Assembly (NCBI RefSeq): GCF_014193375.1
Contig: NZ_JACHZF010000004.1
Location: 57,360-121,359 of the forward strand
Direction: 5' to 3'
Source: Halomonas campaniensis
Lineage (GTDB): Bacteria > Pseudomonadota > Gammaproteobacteria > Pseudomonadales > Halomonadaceae
DNA: 64,000 bases
In this document: piece by piece, positions 12,671 to 21,614 of the stretch
How the letters are laid out: the number at the start of each line of letters is the position of its first letter
How positions within the stretch are numbered: the stretch's first letter is position 1
Translations under genes and position numbers: made by a program
The notes under the pieces: model-generated
Told to the model about the DNA's origin: nothing
Seen by the model: only the letters and a program-made list of their open reading frames with translations
The model's database searches: none

Positions 12671-12694
12671 AGCGATGAGCGATGAGCGATGAGC
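12671..12694. repeat. Short 7-bp tandem repeat (AGCGATG)x3.4
   Basis: Three full copies and part of a fourth of AGCGATG between the hemW stop and the OmpA-type lipoprotein gene, in its upstream region. The unit length equals that of the array at 4-143 but the sequence is unrelated. Confidence 0.8.
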
Positions 12695-12704
12695 AGAAAG
12701 ATCG

Positions 12705-13880
12705 TCAGTCCTGGCTGATCAACGCCAGCAATTCGTTCAAGAATAATAGACCCTGTGGCGATGCCTGCAGGCGCTTCGCATCTTCCACAAGAAGTCCTTT
12801 TTTCCGGGCGGCCGACAGGCGTTCCTCGAGGGCCTCCCGCGAACGACCGGTATGCGCCGACCAGGTCGACAGCGGGACCCCCTCGACGAGGCGCAGCGCA
12901 TTCATGGCGAACTCCAGCGGCAGCTCGTCCCCATCGACCCGGCTGCGGCCCGCGACAAACCCTCGCGGATCATCCCGTCGCCTCAGGTAGGCCTCCGGCT
13001 GGCGGCTCTTCCAGCGCCTCTCGATGGCCAGCGACCCCTCGCCCTCGACGCGACTCAGCTTGCCATGGGCGCCGGCCCCGATGCCCAGGTAGTCGCCGAA
13101 CCGCCAGTAGTTGAGGTTATGCCGCGAGCGAAGCCCCCCCCGGGCATAGGCGGAGATCTCGTAGCGGGAGTAGCCGGCGGCCTCCAGCCGGGCGTGCCCC
13201 TGGTCCTGGATGTCCCACAGCGTCTCCTCCTCGGGCAATCGGGGGGGATGGGTGTGGAACTCGGTATTGGGTTCGAGGGTGAGCTGGTACCAGGAGAGGT
13301 GCTCGGGGGCGAGCGAGAGGGCTCGCTCGAGGTCGTCGAGGGCCAGCGCCGGTGTCTGCCCCGGCAGCCCGTGCATCAGGTCCAGGTTGAGATTGTCGAA
13401 GCCGGCCGCGCGGGCCTCAGCCACCGCCGCGACGGCATCACGACCCGAGTGGATGCGGCCAAGCGCCTCGAGCTGGGGATCCTGGAAGCTCTGCACGCCG
13501 AGCGACAGGCGGTTGATGCCCGCCTCCCGATAGCCGGCGAAGCGCCCGCGCTCCAGGGTCCCCGGGTTGGCCTCCAGGGTGATCTCGATATCGGAGGCCA
13601 TGGGCAGACGCGCGGCGATATGGTCCAGCAATTGCTGATAGAAGGACGCCGACATCAGGCTCGGGGTGCCACCGCCGACGAACAGGCTGACCAGCTCACG
13701 CCCCGCGGCAAGCTCGAGCTCCTGGTCCAGGTCCGCGACAAGGGCCTCCAGGTAGTCCGCCTCGGGCAGCGCGGCGCCACGCCCCACCCCGTGGGAGTTG
13801 AAGTCGCAGTAGGGGCACTTGCGCACGCACCAGGGCACATGCACATAGAGGGAGAGGGGCGGCAGCATCGGGCCCTTCAT
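12705..13880 (-). CDS. hemW: Radical SAM heme chaperone HemW
   Basis: Radical-SAM family protein, formerly taken for an oxygen-independent coproporphyrinogen oxidase, now regarded as a heme-delivery chaperone. The [4Fe-4S] motif CVRKCPYC is near residue 18, followed by GGGTPS near 69 and ITLEANPGT. The C-terminal HemN-like domain is present. Length is 391 aa, normal for HemW and shorter than true HemN. The ATG at 13880 overlaps the rdgB stop as ATGA; an alternative ATG lies at 13868. It is translationally coupled to rdgB, a widely seen pairing. Confidence 0.94.
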   Translation of the reverse strand: MKGPMLPPLSLYVHVPWCVRKCPYCDFNSHGVGRGAALPEADYLEALVADLDQELELAAGRELVSLFVGGGTPSLMSASFYQQLLDHIAARLPMASDIEITLEANPGTLERGRFAGYREAGINRLSLGVQSFQDPQLEALGRIHSGRDAVAAVAEARAAGFDNLNLDLMHGLPGQTPALALDDLERALSLAPEHLSWYQLTLEPNTEFHTHPPRLPEEETLWDIQDQGHARLEAAGYSRYEISAYARGGLRSRHNLNYWRFGDYLGIGAGAHGKLSRVEGEGSLAIERRWKSRQPEAYLRRRDDPRGFVAGRSRVDGDELPLEFAMNALRLVEGVPLSTWSAHTGRSREALEERLSAARKKGLLVEDAKRLQASPQGLLFLNELLALISQD

Positions 13881-14482
13881 CGCGGCGCCGGACCCAGGGC
13901 CTCTACCAGGGCCCGCAGGGCCCGGCCGCGATGGCTCAGCCGATTCTTCTCCTCGGCGGCAAGCTCGGCCACGCTCATGGCCTGGTCCGGCAGCCAGAAC
14001 AGCGGGTCATAGCCGAAGCCGCCCTCGCCTCGGGGGTGGGCCAGCACTTCCCCTTCCCAGCTACACTGAACGATCAGCGGCACCGGGTCCTCGGCATGGC
14101 GCAGGTGGACCAGCACGCACCAGTAGCGGGCAGTCCGCTGGCCTTCGGGGACCTCGGCCAGGGCCTCCAGCAAGCGGGCATTGTTGCGCGCATCGCTCTT
14201 CGGCTCGCCGGCGAAACGCGCCGAGTAGATTCCGGGGGCGCCGCCGAGCGCATCTACCTCCAGGCCGGAGTCGTCGGCGAGCGCGGGGAGACCACTCACC
14301 CGGCTCGCTTCCCTGGCCTTGAGCAGGGCATTCTCGACGAAGGTCAGACCGGTCTCGTCGACCTCGGGGACATCGAAGTCGGCTTGGGGCCGCACTTCGA
14401 ATCCCAGCGGCGCCAGCAGCTGGTGGAATTCGCGGAGCTTGCCGGCGTTGCCGCTGGCCAGCACCAGGGGGGTCGGGGTCAT
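13877..14482 (-). CDS. rdgB: XTP/dITP diphosphatase (non-canonical purine NTP pyrophosphatase)
   Basis: Hydrolyses dITP, ITP and XTP to monophosphates, keeping deaminated purines out of DNA and RNA. The N-terminal [10 protein letters not shown] and the [20 protein letters not shown] region (about 70-90) are family signatures, and the C-terminal [10 protein letters not shown] is conserved. Length is 201 aa. I chose the ATG at 14482 ([12 protein letters not shown]), which has GGAG at 8-nt spacing, over an in-frame ATG at 14512. Confidence 0.95.
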   Translation of the reverse strand: MTPTPLVLASGNAGKLREFHQLLAPLGFEVRPQADFDVPEVDETGLTFVENALLKAREASRVSGLPALADDSGLEVDALGGAPGIYSARFAGEPKSDARNNARLLEALAEVPEGQRTARYWCVLVHLRHAEDPVPLIVQCSWEGEVLAHPRGEGGFGYDPLFWLPDQAMSVAELAAEEKNRLSHRGRALRALVEALGPAPR

Positions 14483-14856
14483 GTCTCTACTCCGGGAAGC
14501 GGGTGGGTGCACATTCTACGGTTCACCCCTGCCGATGGAAATGTGTGCCGGCGCGGCCGAGGACGGGTATGAGAAAGGTCAGTCGGGGAGGACGACAGGG
14601 TATCAGGACACTGAGCCGGCCATGGTGATTTTCACTGCGAGTGGAGGAGCGACAAAGCGTCCCGATGGCGGCAACGGATTGATTCCATGTGGAAACATGA
14701 TTTGTTTATGGCATTTTCGAATAAAAAACCATAGCTAAAGACCAAAAAGTTAGTAACAGAATCTTACATTGTCGCCAACACTTCACCGAAGTCATCTTAT
14801 TTTTATCATCCCTACAGACGCCAGGGGATTCACGAAGCTTCCCTGGGAGGCTACCC
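14483..14856. promoter_or_regulatory. AT-rich divergent control region of rdgB and the LuxR-type gene
   Basis: A 374-bp gene-free gap between divergent genes. The part from about 14690 to 14815 is clearly AT-rich against the surrounding GC-rich DNA, a pattern common for regulated promoters bound by nucleoid proteins. Several TA-rich hexamers could serve as -10 elements; none can be singled out with confidence. No RNA gene is evident. GGGAGG at 8-nt spacing precedes the downstream ATG. Confidence 0.5.
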
Positions 14857-15573
14857 ATGAACCAATCAAAAGGCATGGTCCTGCTGGTCACGGCCAGCAA
14901 CCCCCAGACTCAGCTCTTCATCGACTACCTCCACAAGCAGCTGGCTTGTCCGGTCTCCGTGCTCTCCCCCGGCATCGAGTGGAAGCCCCGCGACGCGCGG
15001 CAGGCACTCATCCTGCTGGATGCGGACCACATGAGCGAGGAAACCATGCAGCAGTGGCATGCCCGCACCACCGAGGACGAGAACCTGACCCTCGCGGCCT
15101 TCAACCTGAAGGACGAGGACCATGCCCTCAGGGCCATGTCGGCGCTGCACCTGCAGGGGGTGTTCTACGGCAGCGACAGCCTGCCCATGATCTGCAAGGG
15201 GCTGGAAGCGTTGCTGGCCGGTGAGCTCTGGATGTCGCGCTCGCTGATGACCCGAATGATCTCCTTCCTGAGGCGGCAACAGCTCAACTCCTACCGGCCC
15301 GTATGCGGGCTGACCCACCGCGAGCTCGAGATCATCGGCCTGCTGGGGTCGGGGGCCTCGAACAGCGACATCGCCGACCGGCTCTTCGTGAGCGAACACA
15401 CCGTCAAGTCGCACCTCTACAACATCTTCCGCAAGATCCAGGTACACAACCGGGTCCAGGCGGTGAACTGGGCGCGCCAGAACCTGGGGGTTCCTCCACC
15501 GCCTGACCTCTGTCGGCGACGGGGGTCCACCTCATCGGCGGCGAAGTCGGAGCCCCGCGACGGCTTCAGGTAA
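14857..15573 (+). CDS. LuxR-family regulator, CsgD/VpsT-like
   Basis: DNA-binding regulator resembling the biofilm-matrix activators CsgD and VpsT. The N-terminal receiver-like domain (about 1-135) lacks an obvious phospho-acceptor pattern. The sequence GVFYGSDS and the stretch ELWMSRSLMTRM (about 125-136) follow the CsgD/VpsT layout. WMSR fits the W[FLM][TS]R motif by which VpsT binds cyclic di-GMP. The C-terminal LuxR helix-turn-helix (LTHRELEIIGLLGSGASNSDIA, SEHTVKSHLYNIF) covers about 150-210. Length is 238 aa with a Pro/Arg-rich tail that overlaps the convergent neighbour by 8 bp. No csg or vps genes are nearby, so its targets are unknown. Confidence 0.88.
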   Translation: MNQSKGMVLLVTASNPQTQLFIDYLHKQLACPVSVLSPGIEWKPRDARQALILLDADHMSEETMQQWHARTTEDENLTLAAFNLKDEDHALRAMSALHLQGVFYGSDSLPMICKGLEALLAGELWMSRSLMTRMISFLRRQQLNSYRPVCGLTHRELEIIGLLGSGASNSDIADRLFVSEHTVKSHLYNIFRKIQVHNRVQAVNWARQNLGVPPPPDLCRRRGSTSSAAKSEPRDGFR

Positions 15574-16795
15574 GCTTGACATGCTCCTCGATCAGGCCGA
15601 CCAGGGTCTCGACGGCGTTGTCCGCCGTGGTGTCCAGGTGGACCAGGTGCAGGCGCTCCTCGTCGGCAAATGACTCGAAGGCCACCTGCTGCCGCGACAG
15701 CACGCGGAGGCTCCGGGCCACGTCGCTGCCCTGGCGACGCGCGCGCTTCTCGATGCGCCGCCTGAGCGTGGCATCATCCGCCTCGAAGCTGACCAGCAGG
15801 CAGGGCAGGCCCCGCGCCTCGGCCTGCTGGCGCAGCAGGTCCCGCTGCCAGCGGCAGAGGAAGGTCCCATCCACGCAGGCCGGGATACCGGCATCGAGCA
15901 GGGCCCCGGCACAGCTCGCCAGCCGGCGGTAGGTCCGGTCGGTGGCCTCGTCGGAGAAGATATCCACAGCCGCTCCGTCGCCGCCCCCCTGTGGATGGAT
16001 GGCGACGGGGTCGAGGCCATGGAGGCGGCGCCGCTCCGCATCCGAACAGACCCGAATGGCCCCCAGCCGGGCGACCAGGCCACTGGTGAAGCGACTCTTG
16101 CCGCTGCCCGACACGCCCACCGCGATCACCAGCGGGGGGAACCGGAACTCGGCGATGCGTTCGGCCAGCGCCAGGTAGCGGCGGCACTCGCCCATGCACT
16201 CGGCCAGCAGGGCCGGGTGCTCCGGATCCTGGCCGTTGCCGGGCCGCCGGCGCAGCGAGCGGCGGGCACCGGAAAGCGCATGGCAGGTGCCGTAGAGCGA
16301 CAGCAGCCTGGCCAGCTCGTAGTCCCCGGAAAGCCGCAGGTAGAGGTCCAGCGCCTGTCGCGTCAGGGCCGATTCGCCGCGGATCTCCAGCCCCACCATC
16401 AGGGCCGCCAGGTCACTGGCCGGGTCCGCCGGCAGGTCGGCCCCGGGTGCCTCGGGGTCGCGGCCGATGGCATTGGCCATCAGCACCCGGCCCTGATGAG
16501 CAAGCCGGCTGCCGGGATGCGAGAGGGCCCAGCTGGGCAGCGCTGCACGCGCCTCCAGCAGCGGCCCCAGCCGGGCCATGTCCTGCTCCAGCCATGCCTC
16601 GAGGTAAGCCAGGCGTTCACGGTCCTCGTCGCCGGGGAGCCGCTCGCGGAGCGCCGCGATCTCACCATCGGCCAGGGCACGGACGGCGGCGGCCCCGGGC
16701 GCGCCAGGCGAGGGCTCGGCATCGGCATGAAAGGCCACCAGGTCGGCGATCAGCGCCTCGAGCTCCAGGACTTCATCCTCTTGTCTTTGGCCCAT
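15566..16795 (-). CDS. P-loop ATPase/kinase with degenerate aminoglycoside-phosphotransferase-like N-terminal half
   Basis: The C-terminal half (about 218-409) is a P-loop kinase domain with Walker A GVSGSGKS. The N-terminal half resembles the phosphotransferase-like half of the two-domain family that fuses an APH-like domain to an ATPase, most clearly in the DLAALMVGLEIRGESAL stretch and the following LYLRLSGDY. The catalytic HGDLHxxN motif of that family is not present, and at 409 aa the protein is about 110 residues shorter than I recall for the family. The first half may be a pseudo-enzyme. Substrate unknown. It is last in a minus-strand run after hemL. Confidence 0.7.
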   Translation of the reverse strand: MGQRQEDEVLELEALIADLVAFHADAEPSPGAPGAAAVRALADGEIAALRERLPGDEDRERLAYLEAWLEQDMARLGPLLEARAALPSWALSHPGSRLAHQGRVLMANAIGRDPEAPGADLPADPASDLAALMVGLEIRGESALTRQALDLYLRLSGDYELARLLSLYGTCHALSGARRSLRRRPGNGQDPEHPALLAECMGECRRYLALAERIAEFRFPPLVIAVGVSGSGKSRFTSGLVARLGAIRVCSDAERRRLHGLDPVAIHPQGGGDGAAVDIFSDEATDRTYRRLASCAGALLDAGIPACVDGTFLCRWQRDLLRQQAEARGLPCLLVSFEADDATLRRRIEKRARRQGSDVARSLRVLSRQQVAFESFADEERLHLVHLDTTADNAVETLVGLIEEHVKLT

Positions 16796-16833
16796 CGTGC
16801 ATCTCCGGGGATAGTCGATCGGTCAGGCGACGG

Positions 16834-18123
16834 TCACGCCTGCTGCATGGTCACGAAGGCCTTCTCGGCCGCATCCAGGGTCAGCTGGATGTCCTCAGGC
16901 GCATGGGCACTGGACATGAACCCCGCCTCGTAGGCCGAGGGTGCCAGGTAGACCCCCTCGTCGAGCATCGCCGAGAAGAAGCGCCGGAAGGCGCCGGCGT
17001 CGCAGGCCGTGGCCTGGGCGAAGTTGTCGACCCGACTCTGGCGGGTGAAGAAGAGCCCGAACATGCCCCCGGCACGCTGGGTGATCATGTCGACGCCAGC
17101 GGCATCGGCACGCTCCTCAAGCCCGTGGCAGAGGGTCTCCACGCGCTGGGCCAGGGCATCATGGAAGCCGGGCTGGCGCAGCTTGGTGAGCAGGGCGATG
17201 CCGGCGGCCATGGCCAGGGGATTCCCCGACAGGGTCCCCGCCTGGTAGACCGGCCCCAGCGGCGAGATGTTGGACATGATCGCCTCGCTGCCCCCGAAGG
17301 CCCCCACCGGCATGCCGCCACCGACGATCTTGCCCAGGCAGGTGAGGTCGGGGTGGATGCCGTAGTGGGCCTGGGCACCGCCCAGGGCGACCCGGAAGCC
17401 GGTCATGACCTCGTCGAAGATCAGCACGCTGTCATGGGCATCGCACAGCTTGCGCAGGGTCTCCAGGAAGCCCGGCTGCGGGGGAATGCAGTTCATGTTG
17501 CCGGCCACCGGCTCGACGATGATGCAGGCGATCTGGTCACCGATCTCCTCGAAGCACTGCTCCACGGCATCCAGATCGTTGTAGGGCAGGGTGACGGTGT
17601 GCTCGGCCAGGGACGCCGGCACGCCGGGCGAACTGGGCTCGCCGTGGGTCAGGGCGCCGGAACCGGCCTTGACCAGCAGGGAGTCGGAGTGGCCATGGTA
17701 GTTGCCCTCGAACTTGACGATCTTGTCGCGGCCGGTGACCCCGCGGGCCAGGCGGATCGCCGACATGGTGGCCTCGGTCCCGGAACTGGTCATCCGCACC
17801 ATCTCGATGGAGGGGATGATCTCGCAGATCAGGTCGGCCATGGTGGTCTCGATGGCCGTGGGGGTACCGAACGACAGGCCGTGATCCAGGCGGCTGCGAA
17901 CCGCCTCCAGCACCTCCGGATCGGCATGGCCGGTGATCATCGGCCCCCAGGAGCCGACGTAGTCGACGTAGCGCTTGCCCTCGACGTCGAAGAGGTAGGC
18001 ACCCCGGGCACGCTCCATGAACACCGGTGGACGCTCCAGTCCCTTGAAGGCGCGCACCGGAGAGTTGACGCCACCCGGGATGTGCCGGCAGGCCTGTTCG
18101 AAGAGCTGTGCGGATGTGGTCAT
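16834..18123 (-). CDS. hemL: Glutamate-1-semialdehyde 2,1-aminomutase
   Basis: PLP enzyme making 5-aminolevulinate from glutamate-1-semialdehyde, the first committed tetrapyrrole precursor in the C5 pathway. The N-terminus reads [23 protein letters not shown]. The PLP lysine lies in [17 protein letters not shown] (about residue 265), and [12 protein letters not shown] follows. Length is 429 aa. The ATG at 18123 is chosen by family alignment; in-frame extensions to 18213 look non-coding. A cluster of DnaA-box-like sites directly precedes it. In Pseudomonas hemL usually adjoins thiE and thiD; here thiD is upstream and thiE is absent from the gap. Confidence 0.95.
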   Translation of the reverse strand: MTTSAQLFEQACRHIPGGVNSPVRAFKGLERPPVFMERARGAYLFDVEGKRYVDYVGSWGPMITGHADPEVLEAVRSRLDHGLSFGTPTAIETTMADLICEIIPSIEMVRMTSSGTEATMSAIRLARGVTGRDKIVKFEGNYHGHSDSLLVKAGSGALTHGEPSSPGVPASLAEHTVTLPYNDLDAVEQCFEEIGDQIACIIVEPVAGNMNCIPPQPGFLETLRKLCDAHDSVLIFDEVMTGFRVALGGAQAHYGIHPDLTCLGKIVGGGMPVGAFGGSEAIMSNISPLGPVYQAGTLSGNPLAMAAGIALLTKLRQPGFHDALAQRVETLCHGLEERADAAGVDMITQRAGGMFGLFFTRQSRVDNFAQATACDAGAFRRFFSAMLDEGVYLAPSAYEAGFMSSAHAPEDIQLTLDAAEKAFVTMQQA

Positions 18124-18167
18124 GTGGATCGGGTCCTCGAAAAGCATGTGGATAATTCTCTGGATAA
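18123..18167 (-). promoter_or_regulatory. DnaA-box cluster upstream of hemL
   Basis: Within 45 bp at the 5' end of hemL are TGTGGATCG (18123-18131), a perfect TGTGGATAA (18147-18155) and a half-like CTGGATAA just beyond. The set covers the likely promoter or leader of hemL in the 108-bp gap after thiD. Regulation by DnaA is inference. Confidence 0.55.
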
Positions 18168-18231
18168 CCTTTTCATGGTTCTCCCGTTGCCCCCATTCTC
18201 GATGCTGGGGCACGCGATGGCCAGCCCGCCC

Positions 18232-19080
18232 TCATGCATCGGGGCGAGCCCAGCGTGGTTCGGCCGGCGAGGGCAGCTGCCAGAGACGCCGCGGCAGGGC
18301 CTGGTCGCTGCCGGGTCGCCAGCCGTGGGCCAGGGCCTGCCAGGTAAAGGCCTGGGCCTGCTCGCAGGCAGCCACCAGCGACTCGCCTGCCGCCAGCCGC
18401 GCCGCCAGCGCCGCTGCCAGGGTGCAGCCGGACCCATGGAAACTGCCCTGTAGCCGCGGCCAGGACCACTGGCGACTCTGGTCGGGGGTATGCAGCGTGT
18501 GGGCCACTCGGTCTCCGGGGGTACCGGCAGCCGGCGAATCCGTGCCGGTCACCAGCACCGCCTGACAGCCCAGCGTCATCAGCTCCACGGCGCGTTCGGT
18601 GTCCTCTTCCTCCGAGACCGACAGCCGGCGCAGCTCGTGCCGGTTGGGCGTCAGGATATCCACAAGAGGAAGGAGGCGGGACCGGCACGCGTCCACCAGC
18701 TCGGCTGTGGATAACTCACCGCCGCCGCCGGCCCGCAGCACCGGGTCCACCACCAGCGGCACCCCGGGAAAGCGCCGCACGATGTCGGTGACCGCGTCCA
18801 GGGTCGCCAGGTCGGCCACCAGGCCGACCTTGATGGCGGCGATCTCGAACTCGCCAAGGGCGGCCGCCATGGCACGCATGGCATCGGGATCGCCGGGGAA
18901 CACCGCCGTGACATCCCGGCAGTTCTGCACGGTCAACGCCGTGGGGATGGTCAGCGCCCAGCCGCCGCAGGCGGCGATCGCCTCGGCATCGGCCACCAGG
19001 CCGGCTCCCCCGGTGGGGTCATGGCCGGCGAGCACCAGCACCGCCGGCAGGTGTCGGGTGAGGGAGGTCTCGTCGGCCAT
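18232..19080 (-). CDS. thiD: Hydroxymethylpyrimidine/phosphomethylpyrimidine kinase
   Basis: Phosphorylates HMP and HMP-P on the pyrimidine branch of thiamine synthesis. Ribokinase-fold signatures are visible: AGHDPTGGAGLVAD near the N-terminus, VDPVLRAGGGGEL mid-protein, and GSGCTLAAALAA near residue 215 holding the catalytic region. Length is 282 aa, normal for ThiD. The ATG at 19080 overlaps the hemJ stop by one base (TGATG), so the two are translationally coupled. A perfect DnaA box (TGTGGATAA, 18706-18714) and a near match (ATATCCACA, 18656-18664) lie inside the gene. Confidence 0.93.
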   Translation of the reverse strand: MADETSLTRHLPAVLVLAGHDPTGGAGLVADAEAIAACGGWALTIPTALTVQNCRDVTAVFPGDPDAMRAMAAALGEFEIAAIKVGLVADLATLDAVTDIVRRFPGVPLVVDPVLRAGGGGELSTAELVDACRSRLLPLVDILTPNRHELRRLSVSEEEDTERAVELMTLGCQAVLVTGTDSPAAGTPGDRVAHTLHTPDQSRQWSWPRLQGSFHGSGCTLAAALAARLAAGESLVAACEQAQAFTWQALAHGWRPGSDQALPRRLWQLPSPAEPRWARPDA

Positions 19081-19511
19081 CAGAAGGGCTTCAGCACGGC
19101 CAGGAAGACGATCACCAGCAGGGCGATGACCGGCAGCTCGTTGAACCAGCGGAAGAACACGTGGCTCCTGGTGCAGCGTCCCTCGCGGAACTGCTTTAGG
19201 TAGATCAGGCAGACATGGTGGTAGGCCACCAGCAGCGCCACCAGCAACAGCTTGGCGTGCAGCCACCCCTGGCTCAGCCAGAAGGGCATCTGGTAGAGCA
19301 TCACGCCGCCGAACAGCAGTACGGCGACCATCGAGGGCGTCATGATCCCGCGGTAGAGCTTGCGCTCCATCACCAGGAAGTGGTCGATGGCCTGCTGCTC
19401 GCCGCGGTCGCGCGCCATGGCGTGGTAGACATAGAGCCGCGGCAGGTAGAAGAGCGCGGCAAACCAGGTGACCATGGCAATGAGGTGCAGGGCCTTGATC
19501 GACAGATACAT
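19080..19511 (-). CDS. hemJ: Protoporphyrinogen IX oxidase HemJ
   Basis: Integral-membrane enzyme oxidising protoporphyrinogen IX to protoporphyrin IX late in heme synthesis. The 143-aa protein has four hydrophobic segments. Its N-terminus MYLSIKALHLIAMVTWFAALFY carries the conserved His and Trp of the family, followed by LPRLYVYH. The ATG at 19511 has AGGAG at 6-nt spacing; a longer in-frame extension is not similar to the family. It lies between the ClC gene and thiD, and hemL is two genes downstream. Confidence 0.93.
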   Translation of the reverse strand: MYLSIKALHLIAMVTWFAALFYLPRLYVYHAMARDRGEQQAIDHFLVMERKLYRGIMTPSMVAVLLFGGVMLYQMPFWLSQGWLHAKLLLVALLVAYHHVCLIYLKQFREGRCTRSHVFFRWFNELPVIALLVIVFLAVLKPF

Positions 19512-19563
19512 GAGGGCTCCTCGGCAGGAAGGGGCACGTGGCCGGTGCCCCGGGCGGGTGGCA

Positions 19564-21330
19564 CTAGTCGCTGAGACGGTAGTAGCGCTCGATGGCGCCA
19601 CGCGTGATGATACCGGAAATCCGCTTCTGTTTCGGGCGGTTGCCATGCTCCACGTAGAGCGCATCCACCGCCTGGTCATTGAGCCGTTCGAAGGCCTCAG
19701 AGAGGGTGGCCTGCAGGTGGATGGGCGCCATCTCCAGCCGCACCCCGGGGATCTCCAGCAGGTCGATCAACGGCGCCTCGTCGACCTCCACCTCGGCATT
19801 TCGGGACTCGTCCTCCATGAGCCAGCGGGCCAGGTCCGCCGCCTTCAGCGCCAGGGTCGGCTTGTCGTCGCGGGAGCGCTCGATCAGCACCCAGACCGGA
19901 TTCGCCTCGAGCAGGGCCCGGGCCCGGTCGCGGCTCACCAGGCGCGGCGTGCGGACCAGGCTGCGCTCCATCACCGCCGGCACGGAGACCCGCGACAGCG
20001 CCTGCATCAGCGGCTGCTGGAGCGGATGCAGGCCATGGCGGGTGGTGCTGATGAAGAAGCCGTCGCAGCGACACAGCTGGCGGGAGGTGAGCCCGGAGAC
20101 CACCACCGCCAGCATGCCGGGCAGGATGATGTTGGGGTTGTGGGTCAGCTCGAGCAGGGCCATCAGGGCCGCCAGCGGCGCCTGCAGCACCGCCCCCATC
20201 ATCGCCGCCATGCCGAGCATGGCATAGACCCCCGGATCCGCGCCCCGCGCGGGCCAGATCCAGCCGCCGAGCAGCCCCATCAGCGCCCCCGCCGCGGCAC
20301 CGATCACCAGCACCGGGCCGATGATGCCGATGGGGATGCCGCTGGCCACGGTGATCGCCGTGAGCAGCAGCTTGGCCACCACCAGCGCCAGCAGCACGTC
20401 CACCGCCAGGTCACCGGTCAGCGAGGCGCTCAGGCTGTCATAGCCGATGCCCTGGACCTCGGGATACCACCAGGCCACGCCGGCCGTGGCCACGGCCACC
20501 AGCGAGAGGCGCAGCCACACCGGCAGCCGGGTGATCCAGGCACTGCGCGCCACGTGGATGAAGAGCCCGGCCAGCAGGCCGATCACCAGCGCCGTCACCA
20601 CCAGCCAGGGCAGGTTGGAGAGGGAACCCAGGCTCACCGTGGGCACCTGGAAGGCGGGCTCGGAGCCATAGACCAGCTGGGCCACCACGGCTCCCATGGT
20701 GGAGGCGAGGATCACCGGCATGAAACCGGCGATGGTGTACTCCATCATCACCACTTCCATGGCGAAGATGACGCCGGCGATGGGCGTGTTGAAGGAGGCG
20801 GAGATCCCCGCCGCGGTGCCGCAGGCCACCAGCACCCGCAGGCTGTTGTGGGGCAGGCGCAGCTGCTGGCCGAGGCCGCTGGAGGCGGCGGCGCCGAGAT
20901 GGATCGCCGGCCCCTCGCGGCCGGCAGAGAGGCCGCCCAGCACCGTGACCACGCCGACCCACCACTGGTTGAGCCAGTTGCGCAGCGGAAAACGCCCCTG
21001 GTGGTAGGTCAGGCGCTCCACCACATGGCCCACGCCCAGCTTGCGTGCCGCCTGGGGCTGACGCCACAGCAGCACGCCGACGAGGATGACCGCCAGGATC
21101 GGCAGCAGGGATCGCACCAGCGGCGAGAGCCCCTCGAAGGCCTCGGGATCACCCCCGGGCATGAAGGCCAGCCCGCCCAGGTCGAGCAGCAGCCGGAACC
21201 CCACCATGAACCCGCCGGTGATCAGCCCCGAGACCACGCCCAGCACGCAGAGCTGGGGCAGGGCATCGACGTTGGCCAGGCGCTGGCGAAAGCCCTCCAG
21301 GCTGAGGTCGGGTAGTGAGAAACGCGGCAC
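19564..21330 (-). CDS. ClC-family chloride channel/transporter with CBS domains
   Basis: Multi-helix anion channel or H+/anion exchanger. The gating-glutamate motif GREGPAIHLG is intact (about 138-147). At the usual selectivity-filter position for GSGIP the protein reads GVGHV, and the later GxFxP motif reads GIIGP, so anion preference is uncertain. A soluble C-terminal CBS pair covers about 450-585. Length is 588 aa. It probably heads the minus-strand run clc-hemJ-thiD-hemL and is divergent from argC. Confidence 0.9.
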   Translation of the reverse strand: MPRFSLPDLSLEGFRQRLANVDALPQLCVLGVVSGLITGGFMVGFRLLLDLGGLAFMPGGDPEAFEGLSPLVRSLLPILAVILVGVLLWRQPQAARKLGVGHVVERLTYHQGRFPLRNWLNQWWVGVVTVLGGLSAGREGPAIHLGAAASSGLGQQLRLPHNSLRVLVACGTAAGISASFNTPIAGVIFAMEVVMMEYTIAGFMPVILASTMGAVVAQLVYGSEPAFQVPTVSLGSLSNLPWLVVTALVIGLLAGLFIHVARSAWITRLPVWLRLSLVAVATAGVAWWYPEVQGIGYDSLSASLTGDLAVDVLLALVVAKLLLTAITVASGIPIGIIGPVLVIGAAAGALMGLLGGWIWPARGADPGVYAMLGMAAMMGAVLQAPLAALMALLELTHNPNIILPGMLAVVVSGLTSRQLCRCDGFFISTTRHGLHPLQQPLMQALSRVSVPAVMERSLVRTPRLVSRDRARALLEANPVWVLIERSRDDKPTLALKAADLARWLMEDESRNAEVEVDEAPLIDLLEIPGVRLEMAPIHLQATLSEAFERLNDQAVDALYVEHGNRPKQKRISGIITRGAIERYYRLSD

Positions 21331-21614
21331 GGCAAGAGTCCTGTTCTACCGGTTCCATGGCCTGCACTGTCACCGCTGGTGTTGACTCGGGGCTGATCCG
21401 TCGACAGGCCTTCGAGGAGGCGCTGTGAACCCATCCCTGGGCGCTACCGATGCCATCCCTGGCATAGGACCTCCTCTTCGGCCTGTCCCCGGCGCCCCTC
21501 GTCCCCCGGCAGGACTGCACAGCTTCCTGGAGCCTATGGGTCGGCCCCCGCCTTCTTGTGTATCATATTCGTCACAACCGAGCCCAGCCCGAGACCAGGC
21601 GGAAGGAGTGGAAC

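Noticed and set aside
14689-14706. parS-like TTCCATGTGGAA in the regulator leader
   Set aside because: It lacks the central CACGTG core and is not a true palindrome of the parS type.
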